Assembly: GCA_014529385.2 (NCBI GenBank)
Contig: CM043952.1
Location: 152,696,057 to 152,760,056, forward strand
DNA: 64,000 nucleotides
Direction of reading: 5' to 3'
DNA from: Adiantum capillus-veneris
Lineage: Eukaryota; Streptophyta; Polypodiopsida; Polypodiales; Pteridaceae
Both the position numbers and the translations under genes were made by a program. Position 1 is the first letter of the stretch; each line of letters begins with the position of its first letter. Below, in pieces: positions 34,154 through 46,885 of this stretch. The notes under the pieces were generated by a model. That model was not told the origin of the DNA. It was given only the letters and a program-made list of their open reading frames with translations, and did not search any database.

Positions 34154-35735
34154 GGAATCTTAGGGATGGATTGGTTGAGCAAAAATAAAGCCAACATCCA
34201 TTGCATTGAAGGAAGCATCTCTTTTTCAAACTCAAAAAGTGAACAAGTCTTAGTGCAAGGTAGAACAATGAAATCTCCCTTGAAGGTGATCAAAGCCAGT
34301 CGTTTGGTTAAGAGGTTAAAGAAAGGACTCTCAATTTTTCTTATAAGGCTCAATAAACCAGAGACCAAATCAGAAGAATCAGAGCCTAAATGGCTAAATG
34401 AATATCAAGATATTTTTCTAGAGGAATTGACCACTCTTTCACCGCCTAGGAAATTAGTGCACGAGATCGAGCCCATTCCTGGTGACCAACCAATAGCAAG
34501 GACTCCCTACAAGATGTCACCTTCCGAATCCATAAAACTGAAGAATCAGTTGACTCAGCTTTTGGAACAAGGTTTCATCAAACCGAGTGTCGCTCCTTGG
34601 GGTGCTCCTGTACTCTTCCAAAAGAAAAAAGATGGAACGTTCAGTCTTTGCATAGATTTTCGAGGCCTAAATCAGTGCACTGTCAAGAACAAGTATCCAT
34701 TTCCTCGCATAGATGAGCTGCTTGATCGACTTGGTGGTTCCAAATTTTTCACCAAGATTGATCTCAGCTCAGGCTATTACCAAGTTGGGAATAAAAAGGG
34801 AGGATATTCCAAAAACAGCTTTTAACACAAGGTTTGGGCATTATGAGTTCACTATCATATGCCTTTTGGCCTAACTAATGCCCCTACCACATTTAACCGT
34901 CTTATGACCGACCTCTTCAGGATAGAGTTAGATGATTTTTTTCTAGTCTTCTTTGATGACATCCTTATATATTCAAAGACTAGATAAGATCATGAACGAC
35001 ATGTATGCCATGTCTTGGAGATTCTCAGAAAATCCCAACTCTACGCCAAGCGTAGCAAATGCTCTTTCTTTGTAGAGAAAGTTGCCTATTTAGGATATAT
35101 AGTTTCAAAGGATGGTGTTTCTCCAGACCCAGCTAAGGTGGAAGTTGTAGTTCAGTGGCCCATTCCCAAGGCTGTTTCAAAAGTACGGGGATTTCCTGGC
35201 CTCACAGGATGGTGTAGAGTATTTATGAAAAACTATGCACTCATCACAGGCCCTCTCACTGAACTCACTAAGAAGGATGAACCCTTTATCTAGTCAGACA
35301 AGAGGGATAAATCCTTCAACAAATTAAAGGAGATTTTGGCCAGTGAACCTATTCTCAAACTTCCAGATTTTCAAAAAACCTTGAGGTGATACTGGATGCT
35401 TGCATACAAGGTATAGGTGGAATCCTACAACAAGAAGGCCATCCCATAGCTTATGAATCACGACAGCTGAGGGTTCATGAGAAGAATTATCCCACCCATG
35501 ACCTCGAACTACTGGCTGTAGTTGATGCCCTCAAAAAGTGGAGACACTATCTTCTAGGTCAGATGTTTGAGCTCGTTACTGACCACAAATGTCTCAAGTG
35601 GTTTTTCCCCCATCCATATCTCAATATGCAACAAAGGCAATTTGTTGAATTCCTACAAGAGTTCACTTTGAGATCAAATTTAGACCAAGCAAGGAAAATC
35701 AAGCTGTCGATGCTCTAAGCCAGCGAGTAGTGGCC
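34154..35735 (+). pseudogene. Chromovirus reverse transcriptase and RNase H
   Basis: The frame 34,166-34,825 carries the end of the protease, then [40 protein letters not shown] and [15 protein letters not shown] frameshift near 34,787 and a compensating one near 34,855 surround [12 protein letters not shown] and [15 protein letters not shown]. The catalytic [11 protein letters not shown] is at 34,949. The connection is YAKRSKCSFFVEKVAYLGYI. RNase H follows: EVILDACIQGIGGILQQEGH, HDLELLAVVDALKKWRHYL, LVTDHKCLKW. TAG at 35,291 probably replaces Trp, and a shift lies near 35,380. Enzyme would copy element RNA to DNA. Confidence 0.92.
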
Positions 35736-37215
35736 CTTGCCATTACACTACTCCATTCAACTCTACCAGAAGAAGTTCAAAATGCCCTCCCAACTGATGA
35801 GCAATTTGGTCCATTGATCCTAGAAATCCAAGCTCAAGTTCAGAAAAGATATTTGGAAGGCTACTCTATTCAAGATGGACTCTTATTCTTTAGGAATTGA
35901 TTGTGCATACCTACATGCTTAAGGATGCAAGTTCTAAAGGAAGCTCATGAAACTCCCCTTGCAGCTCACCCAGGTTATCACAAAATGTTTGCTTCTATTA
36001 AACAGAATTTCTACTGACCTAAGATGAAAAAGGATACCTTAGAGTATGTTAAGAAGTGTTTGGTATGCCAAAAGGTGAAGGCTGAAAGAGTTAAGATTCC
36101 TGGGAAGCTATGACCATTGGATATACCTATAATAAAGTGGGAGTGCATCAATATGGATTTTGTAACAGGGTTACCCAAGACTGCTGGAAATTTTGATTCA
36201 ATTTTTGTGGTGGTGGATAACTCACCAAAGTAGCTCACCTTGTCCCAGTCGAAATCACTGCCTCTGTAGCAGATATTGCTCAAATTTTGGTAAAAGAAAT
36301 TATCAGATTACATGGAATACCTGCTAGGATAATCAGTGATCGTGATGCCAAGTTTACCTCTAAGTTTTGAAAGGCCATGTTCCAATCCTTAGGCACTCAA
36401 TTAAACCTAAGTTCAGCCTATCATCCAGAGACAGATGGACAAACTAAAAGATTTAATCAAGTCATAGAAGATATGTTGAGATCATACTCCAGTCAACAAC
36501 CTCATCTTTGGATCAAGTTTTTACCCTTAGTGGAATTTGCTTATAATTCTTCCTACCATAGAAGCCTAGGAATGTCACCATTCAAAGCTCTTTGAGGACA
36601 AGATTGTATCATTCCGCTTAGAATGGCTGACCCAAGTCTCCTAGTACCTACAACAAAGAATACACTTGAAGAAATGGATCGTCAAATCAAAATAATAAGG
36701 GAGAACCTTAAGAGAGCAAGCGACAGGCAAAGGAGTTATGCTGATTTACATAGATCCCCCCGAATTTTTAAGGCAGGAGATAGAGTTTTCCTTAGGGTCG
36801 AGCCAAAGAGAAGTTCACTCAAATTGGGAAAATACAGGAAGTTAACATATAGATATTATGGACCGTTTGAGATTTTGAGAAGGATAGGGGACCAATCTTA
36901 CGAACTCGCTTTACCCCCTCACTTGCATGTGCACAATGTTTTTCATGTTAGCTTGCTAAAAAGATATGTTGCAGATCCCCTTCACATCCTAAATGACGAA
37001 GATACTATTCTTATCACACAGGAAGAATTCCAGATGGAGCCAGAACAAATTTTAGACATGAAGGAGCGAAAGCTACGACATCAAACAATTCGGGAGGCTT
37101 AGTCCAGTGGAAGGGCTATCCCATTGAAGATACCTCTTGGGAAGATTGGGAACGCCTTACTTCTCAATTTCCTCATCTTTTTGATCAGGATTCTCCTCTT
37201 TTTTCTACTCAAACT
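35736..37215 (+). pseudogene. Chromovirus integrase with chromodomain
   Basis: The HHCC module is AHETPLAAHPGYHKM...CLVCQKVK (35,945-36,075). The core has INMDFVTGLPKTAGNFDSIF and SDRDAKFTS, then SAYHPETDGQTKRFNQ with the catalytic Glu position changed to Lys (normally QTER). The C-terminal GPY/F module is YRYYGPFEILRRIGDQSYEL (about 36,850) with HNVFHVSLLKRYV. The chromodomain VQWKGYPIEDTSWEDWE lies at about 37,105-37,160 after a one-base frameshift. TGA at 36,015 and 36,368 replace Trp positions. The chromodomain would target integration to marked chromatin. Confidence 0.92.
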
Positions 37216-37512
37216 AAACCATGTTAGCCCATGTAACTACAAAATCCAAGTTCTATCTTATTGAACTTTTGTAACCAGACCTTTTGCTGAATAATAATGA
37301 GATTAGCGTTTTCCTTTACATTTTGTGACTTGGATCTATGTATGGAATTACAAAATCAATAAATAGATTTAGCTAAGTTTGAAATTCTCTCAAGGACTTC
37401 TATCAAATACAAGATACAAGAACTCAAAACAAATTTCATTATATCCATCAAGAAAAATCAGAGAAAGAAGGACTTAAGACAGGCACCAAGATCTTAGAAC
37501 ATGATGAACTTG

Positions 37513-38124
37513 TTAAGGGATATAACAAAGATACATTTTGTAGAGGTCAATAATCCCATCCATTACATGATCACAAAAGAAATTATCACAAGCAGGGCAC
37601 ATATTAGGCTTCTCATCAATAGGAAAGATTCACTATGAGATTATTGCACTAATCTCTCTAGTATGAGGTGTGAAGTTAAAGGGCCCTCTAAGTGGTAAAC
37701 CAAAGTGAGGGTAAAGATATATCTTTTGATGAGGAAGGAACTGAGCAAGCAAAAAGATTCATTCTAAAAGACCTCGATGCATTGACCTCATCATGCAGTA
37801 ATACCGAGGACCCAAACCCATAGCTTCAGTAACCATAGCCAAACGGACATTATTACGAAAGTGATCCCAACCCCAAAGGGTCACCTTTGTTATATTTTGA
37901 AATTTCTGCAATTTGGTTTGAGCTACCAAAGTTCCCAAGTGAGGAAATAGCAGGCGCTCATATCGTTCCACAAAATCTCTCCTCACGGATTCACTTGTTT
38001 GTTGTAGATGAGGAATGGCTATAGATAGAAATAGATCTTGCCACCGATCCATAACATAAGATAATGAGTAAAGAGACAAACGTAAGGAATTTTGACAAGG
38101 GAAGGAAAGAAAAGTGAAAGACAA
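37513..38124 (-). pseudogene. Antisense reading frame between pol and 3' LTR of the chromovirus
   Basis: One minus-strand frame runs for about 204 codons with three stops (one at 37,757, two adjacent near 37,635). It includes VMDRWQDLFLSIAIPHLQQT, RRDFVERYERLLFPHLGTLV, VTLWGWDHFRNNVRLAMVTE, HQKIYLYPHFGLPLRGPFNF and a Cys/His motif CPACDNFFCDHVMDGI. A 122-bp tandem duplication (38,009-38,130 and 38,131-38,252) repeats its start, and upstream on the minus strand lies a TATA-like tatataagg at about 38,288-38,297. No family recognised. The composition looks coding, unlike a chance frame. Antisense ORFs in this position are known from some plant gypsy elements; homology here is untested. Confidence 0.6.
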
Positions 38125-38252
38125 AGGGAGGATGAGGAATGGCTATAGATAGAAATAGCTCTTGCCACCGATCCATAACATAAGATAATGAGTAAAGAGA
38201 CAAAAACGTAAGGAATTTTGATAAGGGAAGGAAAGAAAAGTGAAAGACAAAG
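38009..38252. repeat. 122-bp tandem duplication
   Basis: gatgaggaatggctatagat... at 38,009 recurs at 38,131 with a few differences; it duplicates the 5' part of the antisense frame. Confidence 0.9.
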
Positions 38253-38423
38253 GGAGTAATACTCGAAGAAATGAAAATATAGTGCACCTTATATAGGCTA
38301 GCCAGCCAAGAAAGGGTAAATTAGCGTTACCCAGAAGTTGAAAGTGTAACGTGCAAATGAAGATTTCCCAGCTTCCTTATTTATTTCCAACTGAGGACAT
38401 CTCTTTCTTTTTGTTGGGGAGTT

Positions 38424-40689
38424 TGTAAGGTCCTCCTCTTAGCCCTTACTCTTATTGAAATATCTAAGCCATCAACTTTCCGAATACGATCAAGTAAAGC
38501 ACCCTAGCTACCTACGAGATGTTTTCGGTTTTAACCATGGGAACATGGATATAATCAATGCAAAGCTATCCATGAGACACTTTCGGTTTTCACCATGGGA
38601 ACGTGGATATAACCAATGCATGGGATATTAGTTTTATCTCAAGAAAAGAAAAAAAAAATTTGCATAAGAAAACAAAGAAAGAATAGGGTAAGGTGAAAAA
38701 GTAACTTGTTGAAAAAATCCACTTGTTGAAAGTAGCTTGTTGAGGAAGCCACTTGTTGAAAAATAGCTTGTTGAATAAGCCACTTGTAGGAAGAATAGCT
38801 TCTTGCATAAGCCACTTGTAGAAAAGTTGCTTCTTGTATAAACCACTTGTAGGAAAAGTAGCTTCTTGTATAAGTAGTTTGTTGGAGAAACTTTGAAAAG
38901 CAATAAAGGATATCAAGATATTTAAAAGTAACTTATCACGATAAGTTAAGGGACTTATCAAAATTAAGCTTAAAAGGAGGCCTTCCCTACTCATTAAACA
39001 CTTCGCTACACTTTGCTACGCTTCACTTCACTTCATTAATTCTCTACACATTTTGAAATTGCAAGCTTGATAGTGAGCTATGAAAGACATAGCTAATCCT
39101 CCTTCTTCATACACACCCTACACACACTTCTCTCCTCCAAAGAAGACATAACCATAACCCAAATTACCATTACCCTCTTCACCTTCTCTCTCTTAACCTA
39201 CAAGCTTTCCATAGCTTGAATTTTCTTAATCTCTTTCTATTCCCCTAGCCAAATCGGTGGTTTTCAAGCAAAGGGAAGCGGAAAAAAACCGGAGACATCA
39301 ATACACCTTATCGATGCTCTTCCAAAGCAAGGAGAAGACCCGGCTAAAGAAACATTAAGCTCCAAAACTATAAGCCTCTTCTAGCAACATAACTAATCCT
39401 CTCCATGGTAATAAAGGTACGCCTAAATCCCTTCTTAAAGAAGAATTTGTTAATCATTCATACACTATTACATGAATATTCTACGATACACTAGCATGTC
39501 CACTCTTAGGAACTTTGTCATTTTTACACTACTATGCATAGAAGAGTTTTACTCTTGCATAAGCACTCAAAGGAAGTTTTGATTAGTTGCCCAAGATTGC
39601 AAGTTGGTGCATTTCAAAAAAAAAAATTGTACCACGCATAGACAAAAAAAAAAAAAAAAAACTCATTATATAAAGCATATGCATTGTTCATTTCAAGTTT
39701 GTCTGCTTTCAAGATTGTTTTGCAAATTTGAAGGGGGGAGTAAGGGGATAGCTTCACGGATGTCGTGAACGTGTTGATTGACATAAAACTCCCAACGCTT
39801 CCATGGAGATGACCCATGGATGGCAATGATAAAAAGGGACCAAAATGGGATTCATTGAAGTCAGGGTTAACTTGAAACTTTCGTCAAGACAAAACTTTAA
39901 AATTCCAAGAGATTCATTGATTTCTAAGGTCTTGTTTTGAGTAGAAAATTAAAAGGAGATAGGAATTAAGGGATTATAACTCAAGGAGCTTAATCTCAAT
40001 TTAAACTAAGATTAAAAACTTTATCGAGAAGATTAATGTGGATAGCCCTAGTATAACATAGAGATTTGAGTGTGAGCTTGTCTTCATGTTTAAAAAAAGG
40101 CCGGCGTAGGTGTTTACCTGTGGGATACAACGGGGGATGTTCCTTTTCGGCTAGTACTGATAACCGCTGGTCTATGTTTGAGCTCAGGGTTCATTCATTG
40201 CCCTAGAAATGGGATTGAATGGGAGTGTGTCCGGGATGGGTTGATGTGACCCGCGGATGCGTCTCGAAATCGGCCTAGTTCGGGTAGGCCTAATGCTGAT
40301 GGGAAAAGGAGTAAGGAAAAAGGATCCATGGAGGGATCATGATAAGGGAGGAGGATGTGATTTAATGAAGGAACTCTTCAAATTGTTTGGGAAAAAGGAA
40401 CCTTGGAAAGGCTAGGAACCTAAATGGGCTATTCCGCAATAGTCCTCATCAGTCGGACCTTTGCTCTTCTTCCCGGGATTATTGATTTAAAAGGAACGTA
40501 AAGTAGATTATTGTTGAAGCCTTTCCCACACAAGATAAAGAAAAATAAGAATTGGAATCTGTGTAAGGGTGCCGCCTTATCACGTGGCGGACGAGACAGG
40601 ATACCCTGGTCCTAGGACGAGGATAGGGTTATGCCTGGAGAAGTATATGTGACTGCTTGAAAGATAACTAGATAATCTTACTAATATTA
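38424..40689 (+). repeat. Chromovirus 3' LTR
   Basis: Partner of 30,584-32,845, same order throughout with scattered substitutions and small indels. Preceded by tgttggggagttt, a weak polypurine tract. Confidence 0.92.
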
Positions 40690-41099
40690 AAGGAAAAAAA
40701 GAAGTAAAAATATTCTATAAAGGAAAATGTGGGAACGACCTGATAAATGCACATTTGCAAGGGTATGCAACAATTTGTATGCGGCTTCCTTTGCTTGAAA
40801 TGTATTCTTGGTTCGCCATGATTAGAATATTGTTTTCTAGTATCATAGTACTACCTTGTGAAGGTGCATGTATTCAAACAATTTGTTGGGTGGGCGGATT
40901 TCGGAGGGTTAATTGGTGGCCGGAAACTTGAATCCACTTTTTATTATCTTAGCAATTAAGTCCAGAGTGGGGAAAAGGGATTCCGATCTACGGAGCGGCG
41001 AACAACTTGGGATTGAGGGATTCGTGTAGATTATAATACACTGACCTTAGGGGAACGCATTGACGGCTGTGCTCGGCCCTAACCGGGAATGTCTCAAAT
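40690..41099. other. Spacer between the two large retroelements
   Basis: No coding similarity seen. Confidence 0.4.
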
Positions 41100-41673
41100 G
41101 CAAGAACATAGTGTATTGCCACACTGATTCAAGTTTGAAGTCAATTAGAGTTTAAAGTGTAAGTTAGGCTTCAATTTCACTTAAGTCTAAAAGCCGACAC
41201 AAAATTTGTCTTGAAAACTTGAGAACTAAACCAAATTTCACAAAACTTGACAAGTGACTTGTTTATAGTGTGAATATCTAGTGCAGGTCAAAAAAGTAGA
41301 AAAAATTATTTATTATATGCACTTGTTATCTCTTGTCTTGAAAATTTAACTTTCTGGAAAATTTTCAAAAGGAATTTTGACCAAGAGTAGTAATAATAGA
41401 GTGCACGTGTGAAATTTCAAGTGATTTGGACATGTTTTGACTTGGATAGCCATGTGAATTGTATCTAAACCTTCCAAACACAAAAACTAATGTAAAACAT
41501 TGAGTTGGACTTGCCCACAAATTGTAAAAATTGATTTAGAGCTTATTATATACACCATTAACCTGTGGCAATCTACACAAGTAGAAAAATGATGCTTTTT
41601 TAAAGCCATTAGATAGTAAGCATGCCTATTATCTCTTGCTAGAAGAGAGCTCATTTTTGACATTTTTAATTGT
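41100..41673 (+). repeat. Leader fragment of an older relative (copy B), upstream part
   Basis: The phrase style aaacttgacaagtgacttgt, gtcaaaaaagtagaaaaa and gtgatttggacatgttttga matches the untranslated leader of the large element. It directly precedes the 5' LTR and, with 60,445-62,300 on the other side, forms the copy into which the large element inserted. Confidence 0.6.
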
Positions 41674-42568
41674 TGTTAGCAGCAAGCTAACACAGATATC
41701 ATTTTTCAGAGTTCTCATTGTAAAACACTTATTATTTTGATAAACTGGGAATATTGTAACTTCTATTTTCACGGATAAGCTCTGTAATTAATGAGTTGGG
41801 GATACAAGCTTCCAGATTATATCAACCTGTCATTGTCCATCTTTGTAAACCTCCCATATTATTAGTTTTGACCACCAAATACCTTGGCTAAGGTATAAAA
41901 GTCAATTTTTGTAAGTTATTTTCAAGTTTTTGATAATGAAATACACAGCGTGAGCTAACGACACTCATTCCTCTCCTTCTTGCGCTTCCTACTCCCTCCC
42001 TGGTTGTCACATTGCAGTCGTGTTTGTTGCATTGCAACCGCAAGTAAGAGCTCTACGCATTGAGGTAAACAGTTCACAGTAATTCGTAGCTTTTGGTGTC
42101 GCCAACCCGCGGCCTAATTTCATCATAACTAGGAATTTACACTTTCAAATAAAAAACTAAGCATAGGCGGGGTATTGGGGCATCATTGCTAAGCATTTAG
42201 AGGCATTCTGGGTCGAAAATGACTAGGTCAAAACTCCATTGCTGTTAATAATCGCGATATTGAAACTTAACCTAAAGTGGGGTTTGAGACCATAAACATG
42301 TCCTAGAAGTTTCGTTATGTTTGGATGACATTTGATGCTATAACGAATGTGATTTGTTTGCCGATGAGGGATTGGCTTTTGGTGATTTCTGTCACTTGAG
42401 TGTAGCTTTTTAGATGAGAGTTTTTAGTTTTTTTCTGAGAGATTAACAACCTCTTGTAGCCTCTATGCACTAGTTGAGTCAACTTCATCCCATGGATCGA
42501 CAAATTAATCGTGGTTCTCGCTAATACTGCAATAAAATAGGATAGTGAGGTTAAACATGCGTCCCACA
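41674..42568 (+). repeat. 5' LTR of copy A (895 bp)
   Basis: Partner of 59,525-60,444 with many substitutions and small indels, so old. Contains ctaaggtataaaagtcaat (TATA-like, about 41,889) and one partial copy of the palindrome family (gttaataatcgcgatatt, 42,244). Confidence 0.93.
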
Positions 42569-42570
42569 TT

Positions 42571-42590
42571 TGGCACCATTGCCGGGGATC
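42571..42590 (+). other. Primer binding site, tRNA-Asp type
   Basis: tggcaccattgccggggatc begins two bases after the LTR end. It matches the complement of the plant tRNA-Asp 3' end (tggcgccgttgccgggg) with two A-for-G changes, as in Athila-type elements. Confidence 0.8.
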
Positions 42591-44557
42591 AAAGAGACCT
42601 AAACTAGGGAAAAACACAAGCGTCTTGTGAAGTTATCCTTTAACTTCCTCTATGATCTCCTAACGTTCATAACTTTCTTTTAGAAACCGCATAGCTTAAG
42701 ATTGTCGTCTTTTGCTGTGTAGAGGTAGCTTGGAAGTAATCATAATTGTTGAGTGACTTTAGGATTGTAGGATTGTAAAATTAGATTAGGATCTTGAGAA
42801 TGATTGGTAGATGAGACAAGTCTTAAGATTAATGCTCAGAAAACCATAAAAGACAAGAAAATGAATGTTTGTGGACACTTTCCACAACCCTATTGCATGA
42901 GAATCTAAGAGTAGGGTAAGTAGGATCCGAGGTGGATTTCAGAACATTGCTCTCTCTGAAAGAATCAAGTGTGAGTTGTTATTGAAAGTTGCAGAATTTC
43001 AGGTCTACGGCTAGAAATAGCATAAAAAGACTCAAAACCACTCAATCTGACTGGAGAGTAAGATTCAAAGTTGTTTGAATGAGTTGGTAAGCTCAAAGAC
43101 ACTTCGAGGTAAAAATTTCAAGAGTTGGCCAAAACTCAGATTATTTAATTTTTCTTGACATTTTAGGCCAAATTAAGTTTTGACTTGATTCATAAGCTTA
43201 AAATAGCTCTTGTAAAGACTATCTTTGGAAAAATTACAAAAAAGTGTTATTTCAAGCCTGAAGTTAATAATCACGATTATTAACTTTCTGTTCCAAATTA
43301 ACCAAGGTTCATACTATTGACTCATTGCATGTGTACAAACAACTTTTGTAAAGGCCCAAAAGATTTGGATCACCAAACTGACAAAAAACTGGGTAAAAAC
43401 TAAAGTTTGTACTGACTTTTGAATCTTGAGTGTAAATTGGGGAAAAATTTATCCAAACTTGTTGAAAATTGATTTATAGGCTTATATTGATGTGATAAAA
43501 ATGTGTATATGCTCAGTTGACCAAAAAGATGCAAAAAGTAGCCAGCTGTCGGTAAATAATCGCAATTATTTACATCTACCCCATTTTTCAACTTTTTTGA
43601 CCAAGTCAGCATACCACTAGTTTTACCATGTTGTAATAAGCCCACAAACCAAATTTGGTAAGATTTGGATCACTGGATTGAAAATTGTGACCAAATTTGC
43701 AAAGTTAGTCTGCGGCCAAAAAATTGATGACCATTTGACCAAAAATTTTCCAAACTTGATGAAACTTGGCTAGTGACCTTAACTTGCGGTGCTTAACAGA
43801 TCTGTGTCATAGTTGGGACAAAAATTTGCATAAATATAGCTAGAGTAAATAATCGCGATTATTTACATCTGCTTCAAAACTTGATAATTTTTCACATTTG
43901 AGTATACCACAAGGTCAAGCATATCAGGTAGACCTCACAAATCAATTTTGGTAAAATTTGGATCTCAAAAGGTGAAACTTAAGCCAGATTCTTGAAATCA
44001 GAGTCTACGGACACAAAACAGTTGTTAAACTTGATCAGATTTTGTCCAAACTTGTTGAAACTTGTTCAGGGACTTGAACAAGTCGTATACTTGCCAAACC
44101 AATCCAAAAAGTGTAAAAAACTAGCAAAAGTAAATAATCGCGATTATCTAGTACTACTACCCAGGGACATCACTTTTGACTTTTGAACTTGTATAGTGTT
44201 AGACTAACATAATACAAAGCCACCGGGCAATTTTGTGTTCAATCAGGTCAAAATTGGTACATGTTCACTCAGTTTCCAAGTTGCAGATTAAACCTTTGAT
44301 TTTTTACTAAAGTCGAATTTAAAAGTCAGTTTGACTCCCATAGCTCGACTTGAAGTGATACACATAGACCAAACACGAGAGTTAGCAAAAACTCTACTGT
44401 CTTTATAGAAGAATAGCTAACTTGATCAAATTTGTACAGGAATCACGTTGCAGACGAAGAATTAGTGGCTTGACAGAAAGTTGCAATCAAGTCAAGTGGA
44501 AATTGACGATAGGTCAATCCAAAAGTAAGTACTCTATCCAGGGTTTCATAAGTCTAT
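42591..44557 (+). repeat. Leader of copy A with about 290-bp degenerate tandem repeats
   Basis: No coding capacity. Four copies of the palindrome taaataatcgcgattattta or close variants start at 43,263, 43,552, 43,845 and 44,130 (spacings 289, 293, 285). Each is embedded in similar text (aaacttgttgaaacttg, atttggatcacc, gaccaaatttgc). The same unit recurs at 55.2-55.8 kb. Confidence 0.85.
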
Positions 44558-46885
44558 ATGAACCTTAGATCTGGTCGTGTACTAGGAAATCAGGGCATAC
44601 TTGGAGAAACCTCCAGTAGAGTATCCACTAAAGAAAGCGTGAATCAAGGCAATTCCTTGCACACAATTCTTGAAGAAGTCTCTGACACTTTATCAGATTC
44701 AACATCTGAAATGTCTTTTTACTTGACTCACTCAGAAACTGGAACGACAATGTGTTGTAAGCATATACTCTCTTTTTATAAGACTAACCACCATGGAAAC
44801 CAGGTTTACTTGGACCCTAAGGAGGAGTATGCTATTCACATTGATGACCATGGTATTAAGTTTGAAGAAGAGATTAGGGCAAACAAACAAGGAGAAATGT
44901 ACATGGACAGAAACGGAACTCAGTATGTACATATCGAGAACCTTGATGTGGTAGACAAATGGGGGTTAGAAGTAAACACCATCATCCTAGACATGTCAGC
45001 AAAAGAAGGACCACCAACTTTAGAATTCAAGGGATACGCTCAAGTAGATTTGAAACCTTTCAAACAGCTTAGTACAGATAATCCTAGGATCGGAGTCTAT
45101 TGTTGGGAAGATAGAAACATAAAGGAATTTTTTGTAGACTTCGCATGCCAAACCAGGACAACTAACGACAATGAAAATCATCTATATCTTCAAGATCAAA
45201 GATAAGGGATCAGCAGACCTACCAACCTATCTGTTTAGGGATTGTTATAACAACAACTTTGTTACGATGACTCCTGAGAAGGTAGAACAAACCAAATACC
45301 AAGGGTATTTCATAAGGGATTGGATATTGGGACAAGGACCAGAAGCAATTTCAAGAGATGAACACCGTGAGAGATCCTCTAAGAGTAATGTTAAGAAACT
45401 AGAAACCATCTCATCACATAGAAAATCGGGTGACACTAAGGCAAGTCCAGGGCTACATGAGTCACTATTTCGCACAGACTGGTTTGAAGGACTCGGAATA
45501 GGACCAACTGCCAGGAGACCGGGAGTTGAACCAAATAGATACGTTAAACCAGTTGATTTTCAGAAATGGGTCAGAAAATACTGTGGATCAGGGGATCCGT
45601 ACGACCACTTAGCAAGCTTTAAGCAAGTGCTAAGAGCAGAACATATATTCGATTTCCATACTCAATTTGAGGGGTTTGGAATGACATTAGAAGAAAAAGC
45701 ATTGACATGGTTCCAAAACATTCCACCAAGGTCAATCATGGACTTGAACAATTAGCTCAAGGATTTGTAGCTGCTTGTTCCAAAACGGGGATCAACCATA
45801 ATACGGTAGCTCAAATATACATCTTCAAACACAAACATGGTGATTCTCTTAGGGATTGTGCAACTCAAATGAAACAATACACTACCAGATGCCTAGGGCT
45901 AGAGATACCTGCAAATGAACGACTCGTATCTTTGTTTCTAGAGGGATTGCTAGACAAAGAACTTCATGCTATACTCTATAGTAAAAAGAATAGAACCCTA
46001 GAAGAGTGTGTTTCAGATGCTATTGACTTAGGAGACAATTATGATATTTTTAACGAAGAAGATGTCCCTAAGGATAACGGAAGCGAGAAAACAACATCCA
46101 CTATTCCAACACAAGTGGGGACGGCTGCTACAAAACCACTTTCATACATAGAAGATATGTTCAAAAGGATGAATGACATGAGGAACAACATGCAAAAAGC
46201 GCCTATGAGGGGACCAGGACAAGGGATACCTCAACAGGGACAACCAATTAGACCACAAAAATGGTGTGCAATTGAGGGTAAATGGACCAACCATGAGACC
46301 CACGAGTTCTACTTCAGACCAAAGTATGATAGGAATGTTCAGTACGTGCCTATGAGGCCACAAGGACAACCCATGTACAGATATCTGCCTAATATGGCCC
46401 AAGCTCAAAGACTACCAATGGGTATGGAAAGACCTCAACCTCTGTTGGGTCAACAACCTCTGTACCTTGGACATAATGCAGTGTCTGTAAAGTACATGTA
46501 CTCCGAAGGAGTCATAGATGAGCAAGCATTAGTGCCTATTACACCCTGTGCGGAGCCTAGTTCATCTACAATAATGGTAGAAGGAGATTGGTATGATTCA
46601 CATCCACCACCAATGGAAGAAACCGTGACTTATGCTCCACCAGAGCTTGCACCAATGTATTATATAGCCAATCAAGGTGTCAGACCTCCCATGGTACGAC
46701 CCATGACTAAGCCAAGAATAGAAAACTGTAATAACTATGGTGCAAATGATCATTGGAAAAATGAATGTCCAGAGCCTGACAAAAACCTCAAGCCAATTGA
46801 AGCCTATTGCATACAATGTTGCAAAAAGGGAGGACATTTTCCGGAAGATTGTCCTAAAAATCCTTTAAACAAGGGCAAACAGTAG
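44558..46885 (+). pseudogene. gag of copy A with a distinctive N-terminal domain
   Basis: It starts MNLRSGRVLG at 44,558. Residues about 50-210 form a conserved extra domain (YLDPKEEYAIHIDDHGIKFE, MYMDRNGTQYVHIENL, VDKWGLEV), also seen in copy B. After a frame change near 45,190 the capsid-type domain follows: YGSGDPYDHLASFKQ-like, FEGFGMTLEEKALTWFQNIP. A second shift near 45,730 leads to LAQGFVAACSKTGINHNTVA and ERLVSLFLEGLLDKELHA. Near the end are two knuckle-like motifs, CNNYGANDHWKNEC (second Cys replaced) and CIQCCKKGGHFPEDC. Gag would form the particle. Confidence 0.8.

Larger units (their letters stand above)
30584..40689 (+). mobile_element. Chromovirus (Ty3/gypsy with chromodomain), full-length, degenerate
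   Basis: Two long direct repeats of about 2,262 bp (30,584-32,845) and 2,266 bp (38,424-40,689), both starting TGTAAGGTCC and ending CTAATATTA, flank gag, protease, RT, RNase H, integrase and a chromodomain in canonical order. LTRs differ at scattered sites only, so the insertion is younger than the other elements here. No clear 5-bp target duplication and no standard primer site after the 5' LTR were found. Stops and frameshifts in all domains indicate a dead copy. Confidence 0.93.
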
